Shown one piece after another: positions 11,566 to 24,059 of a DNA stretch of 64,000 bases. Position 1 is the first letter of the stretch; every line of letters begins with the position of its first letter. The translations under genes were made by a program, and so were the position numbers. The notes under the pieces are model-generated. The model worked only from the letters and a program-made list of their open reading frames with translations. It was not told the origin of the DNA and did no database searches. This DNA comes from Mermis nigrescens (lineage: Eukaryota; Nematoda; Enoplea; Mermithida; Mermithidae), in contig JAVLUZ010000154.1 in the NCBI GenBank assembly GCA_036768485.1, forward strand, positions 29,265,792 through 29,329,791, given 5' to 3'.

Positions 11566-14169
11566 CACTTAGCTTTGACAAACAGTCAATCAACGTTTGA
11601 TTATGCTGCTCAACCATCACATTGGGGATGGTGCAGCTTTCTAAAAATCTTCTGAATATGCAAGATTTTGCATATCTTAGCAACTAACGTTGATGTAAAA
11701 TTGGATCCTTGATTTGTCAAAAAACGTCTAGGCACTCTGTGTCTAGGTATAATTTCATGTAGCAAAACATTTGCGATTGTAGTAGCTTTTATGTCTGAAA
11801 CAGGAAATGCTTCTACATATTTTGTGAAATAATCCATGAAAACTACTACTTGGTCATTTTTAGAGATAGATTTTGGCATGTGAAGACAATCACTTGCAAT
11901 GAGATCAAAAGGTGCGTTAACTTCAATTGGCTTTAGGGGTACCAATGCTAGAATTGACGAAATTTTATGTTGAAGGCATGTATGGCAATTTTTACACCAT
12001 GCAATAACATCGTTTTCCATTCTTGGCCACCAATATCTCATCTGGATATTGGGCAAAATTTTTGGGCTGAGAAGTGTGCACCAAAAATTGAGTCATGAAA
12101 TTTGGATAGGATAAAATGACATAGAGATTTAGGTATGATGAGCTGATAGACCACTCGGGGGTTATGTTTGGGTTTAAAACGTCAAAAAAGTAGATCATGG
12201 CTGATAAAAAATTCATTACTATACTTCTTCTTGGAAAGATCATTGAGTGAGTTGCGGATTTTGACGATTTCAGGGTCAATTTGTTGCTCTCTTAACAGTT
12301 TAGTTGGCGTGAGCATCTCTGCTTTTTTCCATCTGTCAGCATATTTCTTTTATAATACATGGGTGGTATATTTCTATTCACGTTTGACGTAGTTGGTATG
12401 TCGGGCAGATTATCATCCTAGATTGGCAATGTTCAAAATTGCTTTTCTTTCAGCTTTGTACTTTTGCTCTTTTTCCTCTTATTTAGGGTGACGCAAAAGT
12501 AAATTGGTGGCACAATTATATGCCCCTGGGATATACACAATTTTATACATGTATTCTTAAAAGCTTGAGTCCCCATCTTCAAAGACAACTGGATGGGTCT
12601 TTGAAATTGACTAGCTAAGTGAGAGCTTGGTGGTCGGTTTCCACTACAAACTCGGTTCTGTAGAGGTAGTGGCAATAGTATTTAATCGCCCATACTACGG
12701 CTATAGCTACTTTTTCTAATGTGGCGTAATTCCACTCAGCCGAATTCAAGACTTGGCTTGAATAGCTGATTATGAAGCAATTGCCCGACGGCAGATGATA
12801 TTTGGGTGAGAATTGCACCTAAAGCATTTGCTGGCATCAGTTGTCAAAATGAACTGATGTTTGTCGTCAAACTTTGGCAATTGTAGGATTGGCGAAGAAG
12901 TGAAAGCAATCTTGATTTTTTCAAAAGCTTCTTGATGCTTTTTGGTCCAAACAAAAGGTGTATCTGCTCGCAATAGCATGAAAAGTGGCCTAGCTATTTT
13001 TGATAGATCCTTTACAAATTTCTTTAATCAATGAACAAGTCCAAGGAATTTTTGTACGCCTTTCACATTTTTGGAGTTGGAAAGCTTTGCACATCAGCAA
13101 CTTTCATGGGATCTGGCACAATCCCAAAAGAACTAATTCTATGCCCTGAAAATTGCACTTCTTGATGGACAAAATGGCATTTATCAGGCTTAATGTGCAG
13201 TTCTGCATCATTTATGGCCTTAAAAACTTTCTCTAAGTCTTGCAGATGTTCTGGAAAAGTTCAAGAAAAACTTTGATATCGTCAATGTAAACTGCACTTG
13301 TTCCAATTCTGTCCTGCTAGAACTAATTCCATTCAATGCTGAAAGTCTACTGGTGCATTTTTGAGGCCAAAAGGTAACACATTGAACTCATAGTGACCAA
13401 CAAGGCAAATGAAAGCTGTTTTCTCCCATGATTCTTTATCTAACGGGATTTACCAATAGCCTGATTTGAGATCTAGCATAGAAAAATACGCTGCCAATCC
13501 AAGAGTATCAAAATAATCTTCAATTTGGGGTAACGGATACACTTGGGTCTTGGTCACTTCATTTAGGCGACATTAGTCTACAACAGGGCGTAAGGAACCA
13601 TCCTTTTTACCAATTAGGAATAACGGACTAGCCCATGGGCTTGTAGTTGGACGAATCACTTTATCAGCTGACATTTCATTGATAACTGCTTGCATCGCTT
13701 TTTGGTGTGAATGTTTGACGCAATACGTTTTTCCTGTGATAAGCGGACTGTCACCTGTGTCTATATGATGTTTCAAGAGTGGCATTTGGCCTAGGGGCTC
13801 TCCGTCCAAGGCAAAAATTGAGGAATAACGCTGACTTAATTCATGACCTTGTTTTTGCTGATACGGATTAATTGCCGAGTCATTTAAGGCTTTCTTGATT
13901 GATGCAAAAAGTTTGGGCGCTCTATTGTCCAATAGGGCAACATGAGACACAATTTCAGCTTCAGTTGTTAGGCAACCGATGAATTATCCAATATCAATGA
14001 TGATAGGTGATTTGGTCATATTGCAGACACGTAGCAGAAAAACAGGGGCTGATGTGTTGATGATAGCTTGTGCAACGAACAATGATTTGCTTAGCATGAA
14101 ATCATTATTAGGTTCGAAAAGAGCAATTTCAGCATTTAGTTGACCACAACAGACATATCCGGGGGTCAA
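11566..14169 (-). pseudogene. Ty3/gypsy pol: RT, RNase H, integrase (5' piece)
   Basis: Minus-strand order from 14169 downward. First a linker/protease-side fragment (13984-14169). Then the RT start (13573-13950; LKHHIDTGDSPLI, TSPWASPLFLIGKKDGS). The RT catalytic box VYIDDIK lies near 13272-13292. RNase H follows (12615-12979; FILTTDASK and the AVVWAIKYY...ETDHQALT segment). Then come the H2C2 zinc part (WWPRMENDVIAWCKNCHTC) and the integrase core (11610-12056; first Asp in DLIASD, last Glu in VEQHN). The central integrase Asp is Asn (FLTNQGSNF). Many frameshifts and stops are present. The sequence resumes at 8743 beyond the nested insertion. LTRs were not identified. Confidence 0.9.
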
Positions 14170-14174
14170 AACTT

Positions 14175-15295
14175 TTTGATGCTGTTACGGTAAAGGAATG
14201 TACAAACAAGATAAACACTAATATGAGACAAACACATATGACTTTAGGTACACCTAAGATATAATAACACACATACCAATTCGTACTCAAGTCGCATTAA
14301 GCCCAAGTGCCCATTTTCCCATCCCGGATTTTGATTGAAAGTATGTATGGGAAAGGAAATGAAAAAATGATAATTTTTAGGGGAAGGTGGTCCTGGGCGA
14401 CTCGTTTAAGTGTTGCACTTAATGGTTGCGTACATGCATATGGAAATTGAGCACAAATATATATATCTGGGGCAATCAGTCATGGATACATAGTTATAAT
14501 ATAGCACAAAACAAACAAAATTTCTCATTGAACAAACGCAGCAAAACGGCATTTAGAGGGATCTCTACATTCTATCTGTTCTTTGTTTGCTTACGCATTG
14601 TCTTCGGCATTTATTGTTTGATTAGAAATGTTTTTAAATCAAAATATTGAATTTTCCTTATACCATTGGATCTTTTCTATATAGAATGAGCAGGTTGATT
14701 GCATGGGAACACTTTACGGCCAACGTTCTCTACTGTAGCGTAATCAGACGGCCAACTTCACCCCACTCCGCTAGTAACTCGCTGAACCAGTGCTTCTCAG
14801 CCTATTAACCTCTCTATCATGGTTTTAGAGTTAAGTTGCCCTCATTTTGGCCCTTCTGAGTTTTTTTAGGACAGCTGCTTATCACAAGGAAGTTACCAAT
14901 GAATTTTACATTTTCCAGATTTTATAAGCCATTATGCAAGCGCTTGCTTGATAAATGGCATCTATGAGATAGACCGAGTATTCAGTTATAGCAGATTATT
15001 CTAGAAGATTTTCTCTTCAGAAACGTGACACAAAACAGAAAATTCTCCATAACTGGAAATCTTTACTTAGGCTTAGTTTTTGTCTGGCACCAATTGTAAT
15101 CCTCAAAGGGCGCTGAAAATGGGTGGAATTCAGAATTCTTGAACTCAAAATGGAAAATGAGTAAAATCCGGAAATAGGAAAAACCCGGAACTTAATGGAA
15201 AATGGAAAAAATGGGTAAAGTTGGGAAATTTCTCACTTTTTTATCATCGAAAATGGTCGCATCCGAATTTTAAAATTGAAATTGGAGTCTATTTA
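14175..15295. other. Non-coding; no LTR or gag recognised
   Basis: This would be upstream of the gypsy pol on the minus strand, but no gag-like frame is readable. 15130-15220 is rich in short GGAAAATG/GGAAA repeats. Confidence 0.35.
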
Positions 15296-15303
15296 GTCCC
15301 AAG

Positions 15304-15494
15304 CAAAAGTGGGCAGCACCAAAATTCTGGGGGTGCATTGCATGATTTTTCAAAGGTCAAAAAATGTTTTTAAAAACAGTGGTATGGCAAAAGAAACACC
15401 TTTTTTTCAACGTTTCTCATTGAGCACTATCCATTGGCATCAAATAATTGCGAAAAAACAAAAAAATTTAAAAATAGAATTCTTGGGGCTTGTG
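15304..15494 (+). mobile_element. MITE-A, right side shortened
   Basis: Starts CAAAAGTGGGCAGCACC. The TTCTTGGGG box is followed directly by CTTGTG, so the TTCTGGGG repeats and CACGCCCA part are lost. Perfect 8 bp flanks GTCCCAAG at 15296-15303 and 15495-15502. Confidence 0.88.
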
Positions 15495-15502
15495 GTCCCA
15501 AG

Positions 15503-15990
15503 AAAAGCAAGCGGTTTAGACGTTCGATTTTTAGTCTTCATAAAACCTAAAGCATATTTTGCATCTATTCTATTCTGCACAGGATTTATGCAGAAAATGA
15601 GCTCTATAGGGTGTCTATTGGATTCCTACCATGTTTTAGGCATCTGAGTAGCAAAATTGATAAATTGTACAGCTCTAGTGGTAATGACACATCTTTTTTA
15701 ATTCATCCTTTGGTTCCCCCTTGTGTTTAAGAAAAAATTTTGGTTGTGCCCTCCAAAACAAGCTACATTTGAGGAGTTGAATGCTCAAAGCCGGATGGGG
15801 GTATAACTGACTAGTATATACCATTTTTGATAAACTGATGAATTCCCTGATTTTTGCCCATTTCTGCCCGTATTCATATTCTGCACGTTAGGCGGCATAC
15901 AATTTAGAAATTCAATTCAGTGTCTGACAAATTCTCTGATATACTTTTGGGAATATTTTTGTGAATTGCTGATTTTGGCTTGAATTAGCG
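15503..15990. other. Non-coding, no feature recognised
   Basis: No gene or repeat seen before the acidic exon candidate. Confidence 0.35.
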
Positions 15991-16019
15991 AATAAATGAC
16001 ATCGTTCAGTTGGTTACAA

Positions 16020-16722
16020 GCTGCATGTTTGTGTCTATGGAAATATTTTAGAATGCCTGGAAAATTTTTTGGTATAGCGGCCGCACTTGATTGGCTATCA
16101 GAATCGTCAGCAGATGAAAGCTCAGATGATGATGATGCATTGGGACCTGGCATCAATATGATAGAAGGACTAGAAACTGAGGACAAAGATGGCGGTGTTG
16201 AATTGGAGCATGTAGTGGAGGAGCCCCATACCACCCTAAAAATGGCCATTAAGCAAGTTATGTATGTTATGTCTAAAGTATGTATGTCTATGTCTAAAGT
16301 GGTAAACAGATTTATATATTCAGCGGAATCTGGTTATGAATTTTCCAGGTTTTGTATTTTATATTTCTTCAAACTTTTATACTAAATTTTTTATTGTGCT
16401 CATTCAAACATTTTTTTGATACACAAGGATAGCTAAACTATTACGTCTCAAGATATTCAAAAATTCCCCAAAGTTCTATATTCAGTGTTCTTAAATATTA
16501 GTCACTACATTCAGATCATCACTTACTTCATTGAAGTTTAATTTTGATAAATAGTGTAACTTAACTGTCAAATTTTGATCTTCCAGGAAAATGTGTTGTC
16601 AGCCATTAGATCTGTTTGAGTTGATCTTGAAAAATTGGGCTTAGCTAATCAGGATGATGCGCCTGGTTCAGATCAAAGTGAAGTTGCCTACGAAATTGAT
16701 TCAGTGGACAATGCAGAACCGT
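16020..16722 (+). pseudogene. Acidic exon remnants, possibly piggyBac-type N-terminus
   Basis: Plus-strand frame 15996-16385 contains an acidic run (LSESSADESSDDDDALGPG, then IEGLETEDKDGG) like the N-termini of piggyBac-type proteins. A second piece (about 16588-16722) ends ...EIDSVDNAEP before GTAAGC, a plausible splice donor, but holds one in-frame TGA. A zinc-ribbon exon on the same strand lies 2 kb further on. The DDE core is not found between them. The opposite strand (15917-16249) is equally open, so strand and identity are uncertain. Confidence 0.3.
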
Positions 16723-16754
16723 AAGCATCATATGTTTGTATCCAGACCCGTAGC

Positions 16755-16984
16755 CATATGTGGGCAGCACCAAAATTCTGTGGGTGCAAGATTTTTCAAA
16801 GGACAAAAAATGGCCTAAAATATTTTGGTATGGCAAAAAAACACCATTTTTGAGCGCTTCTCATCGAGCACTATCCATTGGCATCAAAAATTGCAAAAAA
16901 ACAGAAATAAATTTCAAAAATTGAATTCTGGGGGTATATTGGTTTTGTGGGGGTTCATACCCCTTCTCCCTACGACCAGGTGTG
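16755..16984 (+). mobile_element. MITE-A copy
   Basis: CATATGTGGGCAGCACC to CCAGGTGTG. Flanks CCCGTAGC / TCCGTAGC; shifting the phase by one gives a perfect CCGTAGCC on both sides. Confidence 0.88.
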
Positions 16985-16992
16985 TCCGTAGC

Positions 16993-18105
16993 CAAGGTTA
17001 GGGGCTTGGGGGGAATTTTCTCCTCCAAAACGGAAATAATGTTTGTTTCTCTTATGGGCCCCTAGAGGAAAAAATTGAAAATTGGCGAAGTGCATTTAGA
17101 ACACTATGAAAACCTGCTTAACTTTGAGTTTGTTATATGAGGCATGTCAAATTTTTTCCAGAGCTTTGCACTTTTTTGTTTTTCTTCGCAGAGCGCAAGG
17201 ATTGAGTGCAAAGATGAAAAGTTAAGAAATTGATTGTGGACTGGATGATGAGAAATCAGTTGCATCGATAGCTTAAGCAATAGATTTTTTTGTATGTGAT
17301 AATAAAATAAATTGAGAAATTTTTATTATTTTTTTGAAATTTTCATTTACCATTGTGTACAGCATGTTGAGATATGCTGAAAATGCCTTCATTTTGGACT
17401 ACCTCTGCTCGAATGATTCTCGAGATATCTGACTTTTAAAATTTTTTGTGTACTCCCCGAAATATAATTCTGGCTACAGGCCCATATGTACATACATACC
17501 TATCGTATTTTTTTATTTAAATCGTACGAGTTTGAACTAGAGTGGTTTTAAAGGGTGCAGGACTGGTGGTCTGGTCGCCTACTGCCAGGCTTGTTGCTGG
17601 ATTTCTGAAGCGAATAAAAATTTGAAAAAATGAATAAAAGTCAACAAAATGTGGTCAAAATGATGGTTTACGCAAAGGAAAAAACAATGGGCAACTTTTA
17701 ACTGAAAGATAAGCTAAAGACACTTATTCCAGGATGTTTTGTGCGATTTTTTTCTGAAAAATCGTGAATTCCAGGATGTTAAAATTTTTTATCGGAAATG
17801 TAAAGAACTTTGTGGGGTGTTCCGTCCCCTACCTGCCCCCGCCAGATCATGCAATCATTTATTTCAACATTCATTAGGGGATAGAAGAAAGTAATGAGTA
17901 TGTGTTTTTAGCGTTTATTTGTGAGCTCTAAACGATGTAAAGGAAAAATTATACAACACAAAAAATTGCACATCAATTATATGTAATTATTACTACTATA
18001 TATGTGTAACAAGGCTCTTTCGGAGGTTCGAAAAATCAGCAGAGAGCATTCAATTAGTTTTTTGCAGCAACATTTCAGTTTTCTGCCTTAAGATATGTAA
18101 ATATA
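16993..18105. other. Non-coding, no feature recognised
   Basis: AT-rich. The 17190-17280 stretch after a pyrimidine-rich TTCTTCGCAG could be an exon scrap but is too short to support. Confidence 0.35.
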
Positions 18106-18113
18106 TCCATCAG

Positions 18114-18504
18114 CAGGGCCGTATTCGGGGGGGGGCGAGGGGTCGGCCTCTCCCCCTTGACTGGCAAAATTTTTTGTAAGGTTAGATAATGCACGGAAAG
18201 ATGGAAAAATCGAGTGTCTTTGTTGTAAAATCCTCAAATTTCCGGCGCTTCTCGCCGGATATGTACTATTTTCCCATCATTCTGACCCCAGCGCGACCAA
18301 AAAATGACACTTTTTATAGTCTTTTGAGTGAAAAAATTTCTCGTTAAAAAAAGGTAGAATTGTATGATCTTAGTGAATAGAGAATGTCGAAAAGTGTCGA
18401 AAAATGCATTTTTTGTGAGTTATCCCGACGAATTGTCTGAAATATGTATAGACCAATTTATGTTGGGTCCTCCATTCCTTGGCCGGATCCTGTATCCTGG
18501 CCTG
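18114..18504 (+). mobile_element. MITE-B (hAT-like, 391 bp)
   Basis: Ends CAGGGCCGTATTCGGG and (reverse complement) CAGGCCAGGATACAGG. Flanks TCCATCAG / TCCGTTAT share 5 of 8. A second copy at 19535-20639 confirms it as a repeat family. The CAGGG end is typical of hAT elements. The small ORF inside is not a gene. Confidence 0.7.
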
Positions 18505-18700
18505 TCCGTTATAGCCTTTCCAGGATATTATATACATTTTCTCTTCTTACAGCATATTGAAGAATTCGGGGCACAAAAATTTGTTGTAATTGCGTTAAAT
18601 TTTGACTTATTCATATTGAAATGTATCCTCTTTAACTCTATACAATTTGCGTCAGTGCATTCTTTGTAGCTTGTATTTTTGAAATTTTTTCTCATTTTAG

Positions 18701-18920
18701 CTCGACTTCACAGACAACGCCTGATTCTGCTCGAAAACAAGGGCATTGTGTTCAATATGCCAAAGTGGCCAATGCTTGTTCATCCGCCGTGGTCGGTAAA
18801 AGGAGGAAATTATTTGACAATGCTCGAACGTCCCAAAGATGTTCGCGCTGCTCGTCTTTTATCTGCAATAAACATGTAGACAAACAAATCGTGTGTCTAT
18901 TAAAGTGCCCTGATTTGTAG
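18701..18920 (+). pseudogene. Zinc-ribbon exon resembling a piggyBac-type C-terminus
   Basis: Preceded by a strong 3' splice-like tract (TTTTTTCTCATTTTAG ending 18700). In the frame starting 18702 there are 72 codons to TAG at 18918. The Cys-rich tail is RCSRCSSFICNKH followed by IVCLLKC, the C-x2-C...C-x-x-H...C-x-x-C pattern seen at the ends of many insect piggyBac-derived proteins. Upstream are HCVQYA and GKRRKLFDNARTSQ. No DDE core is nearby. It could be a terminal exon of a domesticated or deleted gene. Splicing is inferred. Confidence 0.45.
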
Positions 18921-19068
18921 TTTTACTTTTCGTGTTTATTAGTGAAATTTACAATTTGCCTATCTGAAGAAACTAATATTTAGTGTAAAAGGTAATGAAA
19001 CATAGGATTTTTTACTCGCATAGAATGGCTTCTGTGTTCGATAGTGTGCAATTTTAATCACTTTCAGG

Positions 19069-19250
19069 CAGTGGCGGATCCAGGATTTTCCTAAGGGGGG
19101 GGGGGGGCGGAACCCTGACTTGCGCGGAAAAATTAGCCGTTTTAACCCGAAAATCACGAAAAATCGCTCAAAAATCCTTAATTTTGCGCGCTATTTTGGG
19201 CCAATGGGGGAGGGGCTGCCGCCCCCTCGCCCCTCCTAAATCCGCCCCTG
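19069..19250 (+). mobile_element. hAT MITE-F, 182 bp
   Basis: Ends CAGTGGCGGATCCAGG and (reverse complement) CAGGGGCGGATTTAGG. Flanks CTTTCAGG (19061-19068) and CTTTCTGG (19251-19258), 7 of 8. Classic hAT termini. Related copies at 23137 and 58825. Confidence 0.88.
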
Positions 19251-19823
19251 CTTTCTGGAATTAGGGATTGACATATCAAATTTTGTGTTACGCAGAAGCG
19301 ATTTTTTTGACTATGTTCTGGTGAATTGATGCAAATTTTTCCGAACACTTTACAATTTTCTTTCTTATGGTGTAAGAAACACTTGATTTAATGTAATGAA
19401 CTAACGTTAATCAAATATAAAATAACTAAAAACAGGTAAAAAAGTCTTGATTTTATGCCTCTTCATTTTAGAATCCGAAATAGTGTTTTAGGAAAATTTT
19501 TCGCTCTTATCCCAGCATTTCCATGCTGCACAATCAGGGCTGTATTTGAGGGAGGCGGCCAGCCACCCCCTTCCTCTTGGCCGAAAACTTTTTGAAACGT
19601 AAGATACATAAGTCACAGAAAGATAGAAAAATTGCATACCTTTGTCCTGAAATCTTCAAATTTTCGGCGTTCCGCGCAGGCACGTAGCTGGCCGTCCTAC
19701 TTTGGGGGACCAGACCACAACCAATTTTGGGGTAACTGGTGTCCAAAAAGGCCAAAAATAGCACAAAATAACGTTTAAAAGGTCCAATTTTTCCGTTTTT
19801 TCCTGAATTTTGGGGATCAGGAC

Positions 19824-20080
19824 CACACCTGGGCGTGGGGGGTTTGGGGGGTATGAACCCCTCAGAAACCAAAATATCCCCAGAAATGAAAATATCCCCG
19901 CCCAGAATTCGATTTTTGAATTTTTTTCGTTTTTTTTCGCAATTTTTTGATGCCAATGGATAGTGCTTGATGAGAAACGTTAAAAAATGCTGCTTTTTCC
20001 GCTATACCACCATTTTTAAGGCCATTTTTGGACCTTAAAAAAATCTTGCACCCCCAGAATATGATTGTTGCCCACGTATA
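19824..20080 (-). mobile_element. MITE-A, inner layer, minus orientation
   Basis: CACACCTGGGCGTGG to GCCCACGTATA. Flanks ATCAGGAC (19816-19823) and GTCAGGAC (20081-20088). The right octamer is shared with the next copy. Confidence 0.88.
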
Positions 20081-20088
20081 GTCAGGAC

Positions 20089-20352
20089 CATACGTGGGCA
20101 GCAAGAAAATTCTGGGGGGGAGTGCAAGATTTTTTAAGGTCAAAAAATAACTTTAAAAATGGTGGTATGGCGATAAAAACACCATTTTTCGACGTTTCTC
20201 ATCAAGCACTATCCATTGGCATCAAAAAATTGCGAAAAAGACGAAAAAAATTTTCAAAAATTGAATTCTGGGGGTATTTTGATTTCTGGGGGGGTATTTT
20301 GGTTTCTGGGGGGGTGCATACCCCCCCAAACCCCCTCCCACGCCCAGGTGTG
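20089..20352 (+). mobile_element. MITE-A, inner layer, plus orientation
   Basis: CATACGTGGGCAGCA to CCAGGTGTG. Perfect flanks GTCAGGAC at 20081-20088 and 20353-20360. Head-to-head with the previous copy, separated by one octamer. Confidence 0.92.
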
Positions 20353-20885
20353 GTCAGGACCCCCATTCTCCCCAGAGCTACAAGGCTGGTTCCGCGCCAG
20401 ATGTGTAGTATTTTCCATCATTTTGGCTCAAGTGCGACCAAATAATGACATTTTTGATAGCCTTTCTACTAGAAAATTTTTTCAAACATTTGAATTCTAT
20501 GATCCTAAATGGTTAGAAAATGTCGAAAAACGTCAAAGAATGTAGTTTTTTCGAGCAATTCCAATGAATTTCTCGAGATAAAGACCAATTTATTCTGGGT
20601 TCGCCCTCCTCCCCTTGGCCAAATCCTGGATACGGACCTCTTCGCATTGCTTCTCAATTCTGATTTTTATCAAAACGGTGAAAGTGCAAGCATCCCTACG
20701 AAATAAATGCGCTTGTGTTATAAATGTTCCAGTTTTGTCTTTGGTAGCGTATGTGCTTGTATTTGAAAACTAGCGAGTGAATCCTAAATTTGACATGGAT
20801 AGCGTTACACCCATCTCTTTTGAGGGATAGGTGAGTGGGGTAACCAGCTTTTGATCTGGTGATTGGCACCATCCTTCCCTGTTAC

Positions 20886-21152
20886 CACACATGGGCGGGG
20901 GGAGGGTTTGGGGGGTATGCACACCCCCCAGAAGTTGAAATACCCCCTCCCCAGAAATCAAATATCCCCCCAGAATTCAAATTTTGAAATTTTTTTTGCT
21001 TTTTTAGCGATTTTTTGATGCCATTGGATAGTGCTCAATGAGAAACGTCGAAAAATGGTGTTTTTTCGCCATATGACCACTTTTAAGACCATTTTTTGAC
21101 CTTTGAAAACTTTTTCAGCCCTCCCCCAGAATTTCGGTGCTGCCCACCTATG
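20886..21152 (-). mobile_element. MITE-A copy
   Basis: CACACATGGGC to GCCCACCTATG. Perfect flanks CCTGTTAC at 20878-20885 and 21153-21160. Confidence 0.92.
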
Positions 21153-21160
21153 CCTGTTAC

Positions 21161-22944
<1,784 letters not shown>

Positions 22945-22946
22945 TA

Positions 22947-23130
22947 CAGTCAAGACCACAAGTAACGTTGCTCAAGCGCAGGCACAACAGGCCACAGGCG
23001 CCTGTGGCCTGCTTGTGACTCAGCCAAAACACGCGTGTCAAAAGAAAATTGCCTATGCGATGCCTGTCACTTTGACTGCCAGGCGCCTGTAGGACATGCG
23101 CTTGAGCAACGTTACTTGGGGTCTTGAATG
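22947..23130 (+). mobile_element. MITE-G (Tc1/mariner-like), copy 1
   Basis: Inverted ends CAGTCAAGACCACAAGTAACG and (reverse complement) CATTCAAGACCCCAAGTAACG, followed inward by TTGCTCAAGCGCA on both sides. Flanked by TA at 22945 and 23131. The core holds nested GGCGCC-type palindromes (CAGGCGCCTG). 184 bp. Confidence 0.88.
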
Positions 23131-23136
23131 TATGCA

Positions 23137-23301
23137 CAGTGGCGGATCTAGGATTTTTCTAAGGGGGGCGGAACCCTGACTTGGGCGGAAAAATTGGCCG
23201 TTTTAACCAAAAAATCGCTCAAAAATGCTCAATTTTGTGCACAATTTTGGGCCAATGGATGGGGGCAACCGTCCCCCTGCTCTCCCCTAAATCCGCCCCT
23301 G
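23137..23301 (+). mobile_element. hAT MITE-F, 165 bp
   Basis: CAGTGGCGGATCTAGG to CCTAAATCCGCCCCTG. Flanks TGTATGCA / CATATGCA, 6 of 8. It sits six bases from the end of MITE-G. Confidence 0.87.
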
Positions 23302-23401
23302 CATATGCAACAGTTTTTTAAGACCTAAGTTATGTTTTTCTTGATTCTACATATGTATAAAGACTGAAAACATTGCTGATGTAAAAATGAAATTATATTT
23401 A

Positions 23402-23600
23402 CAGTCAAGACCACAGGTAACGTCACTCAAGCACATGTCCTACAAGTGCCTGACAGTCAAAGTGACAGGCATCGCACAGGAAATTTTCTTTCGACGCGCG
23501 TGTTTACCAATATAAAATTTTGGCCGATTTGCAAGCAGGTCACAGGCGCCTGTTGCCTGTCATGCCTGCGCTTGAGTGACGTTACTTGTGGTATTGACTG
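23402..23600 (-). mobile_element. MITE-G, copy 2 in opposite orientation
   Basis: CAGTCAAGACCACAGGTAACG to GTTACTTGTGGTATTGACTG, TA on both sides (23400, 23601). Its interior aligns with the reverse complement of copy 1. Confidence 0.88.
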
Positions 23601-23602
23601 TA

Positions 23603-24050
23603 GGTAGGTAAATGCGTACTGTTTTTTGATTTATAAACAAGTACATATACATACGTAGTAGGTTCAATTTCATTTCAAAGTTTGTATTAGCAAATGACTG
23701 AAATTGCAGCAGTGCACAATGCAGGTGTCATACAAATTACTTGTATATGTAGGTACCTACAAACAGCGTTATACCACTAGCGGAATCTGAGTGTGTAAAA
23801 CAAATTTTTGTTGAATAAGATGCATTATCGATTTTTTCAGCAAAGCCAGGCGTCTGAGGAGACTCGGGCATATTATGTTGTACCAATGCGTAGTTAAAAA
23901 TAACGCTGACTTTATTCATGAATATATCAATGAATAATGCGATCTGGTGCAAACAACATACATATTTGTAATCAGCTGGACTAGGTGTTTTATAATATGC
24001 AAAAAAATTGAAAAATTATAGGGAGGTTGGAGATCCCCTATCATAGGCAT
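23603..24050. other. Non-coding, no feature recognised
   Basis: No gene seen. Contains GTAGGTAGGTA and TAGGTACCTAC strings. Confidence 0.35.
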
Positions 24051-24059
24051 TGGAGTGTC

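Larger units (their letters stand above)
19677..20388 (+). mobile_element. MITE-C inside MITE-B, itself interrupted
   Basis: Left end CAGGCACGTAGCTGG, right end AGCTACAAGGCTG. Perfect 8 bp flanks GTTCCGCG (19669-19676 and 20389-20396). The intact copy at 61520-61689 shows the original 170 bp element; here two MITE-A copies sit at its GTCAGGAC. Confidence 0.9.
19535..20639 (+). mobile_element. MITE-B second copy, outer layer of a three-level nest
   Basis: Starts CAGGGCTGTATTTGAGGG. Resumes at 20389 with CCAGATGTGTAGTATTTTCC and ends near 20639 (GGATACGGACCTC). It is colinear with 18114-18504 on both sides of a 712 bp insertion. Confidence 0.8.

Noticed and set aside
20065..20545. Series of similar ORFs (AIKTPFFDVSHQALSIGIKKL) found at many places
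   Set aside because: They are the MITE-A core read in one frame; the peptide recurs wherever the MITE does, without start or stop conservation.
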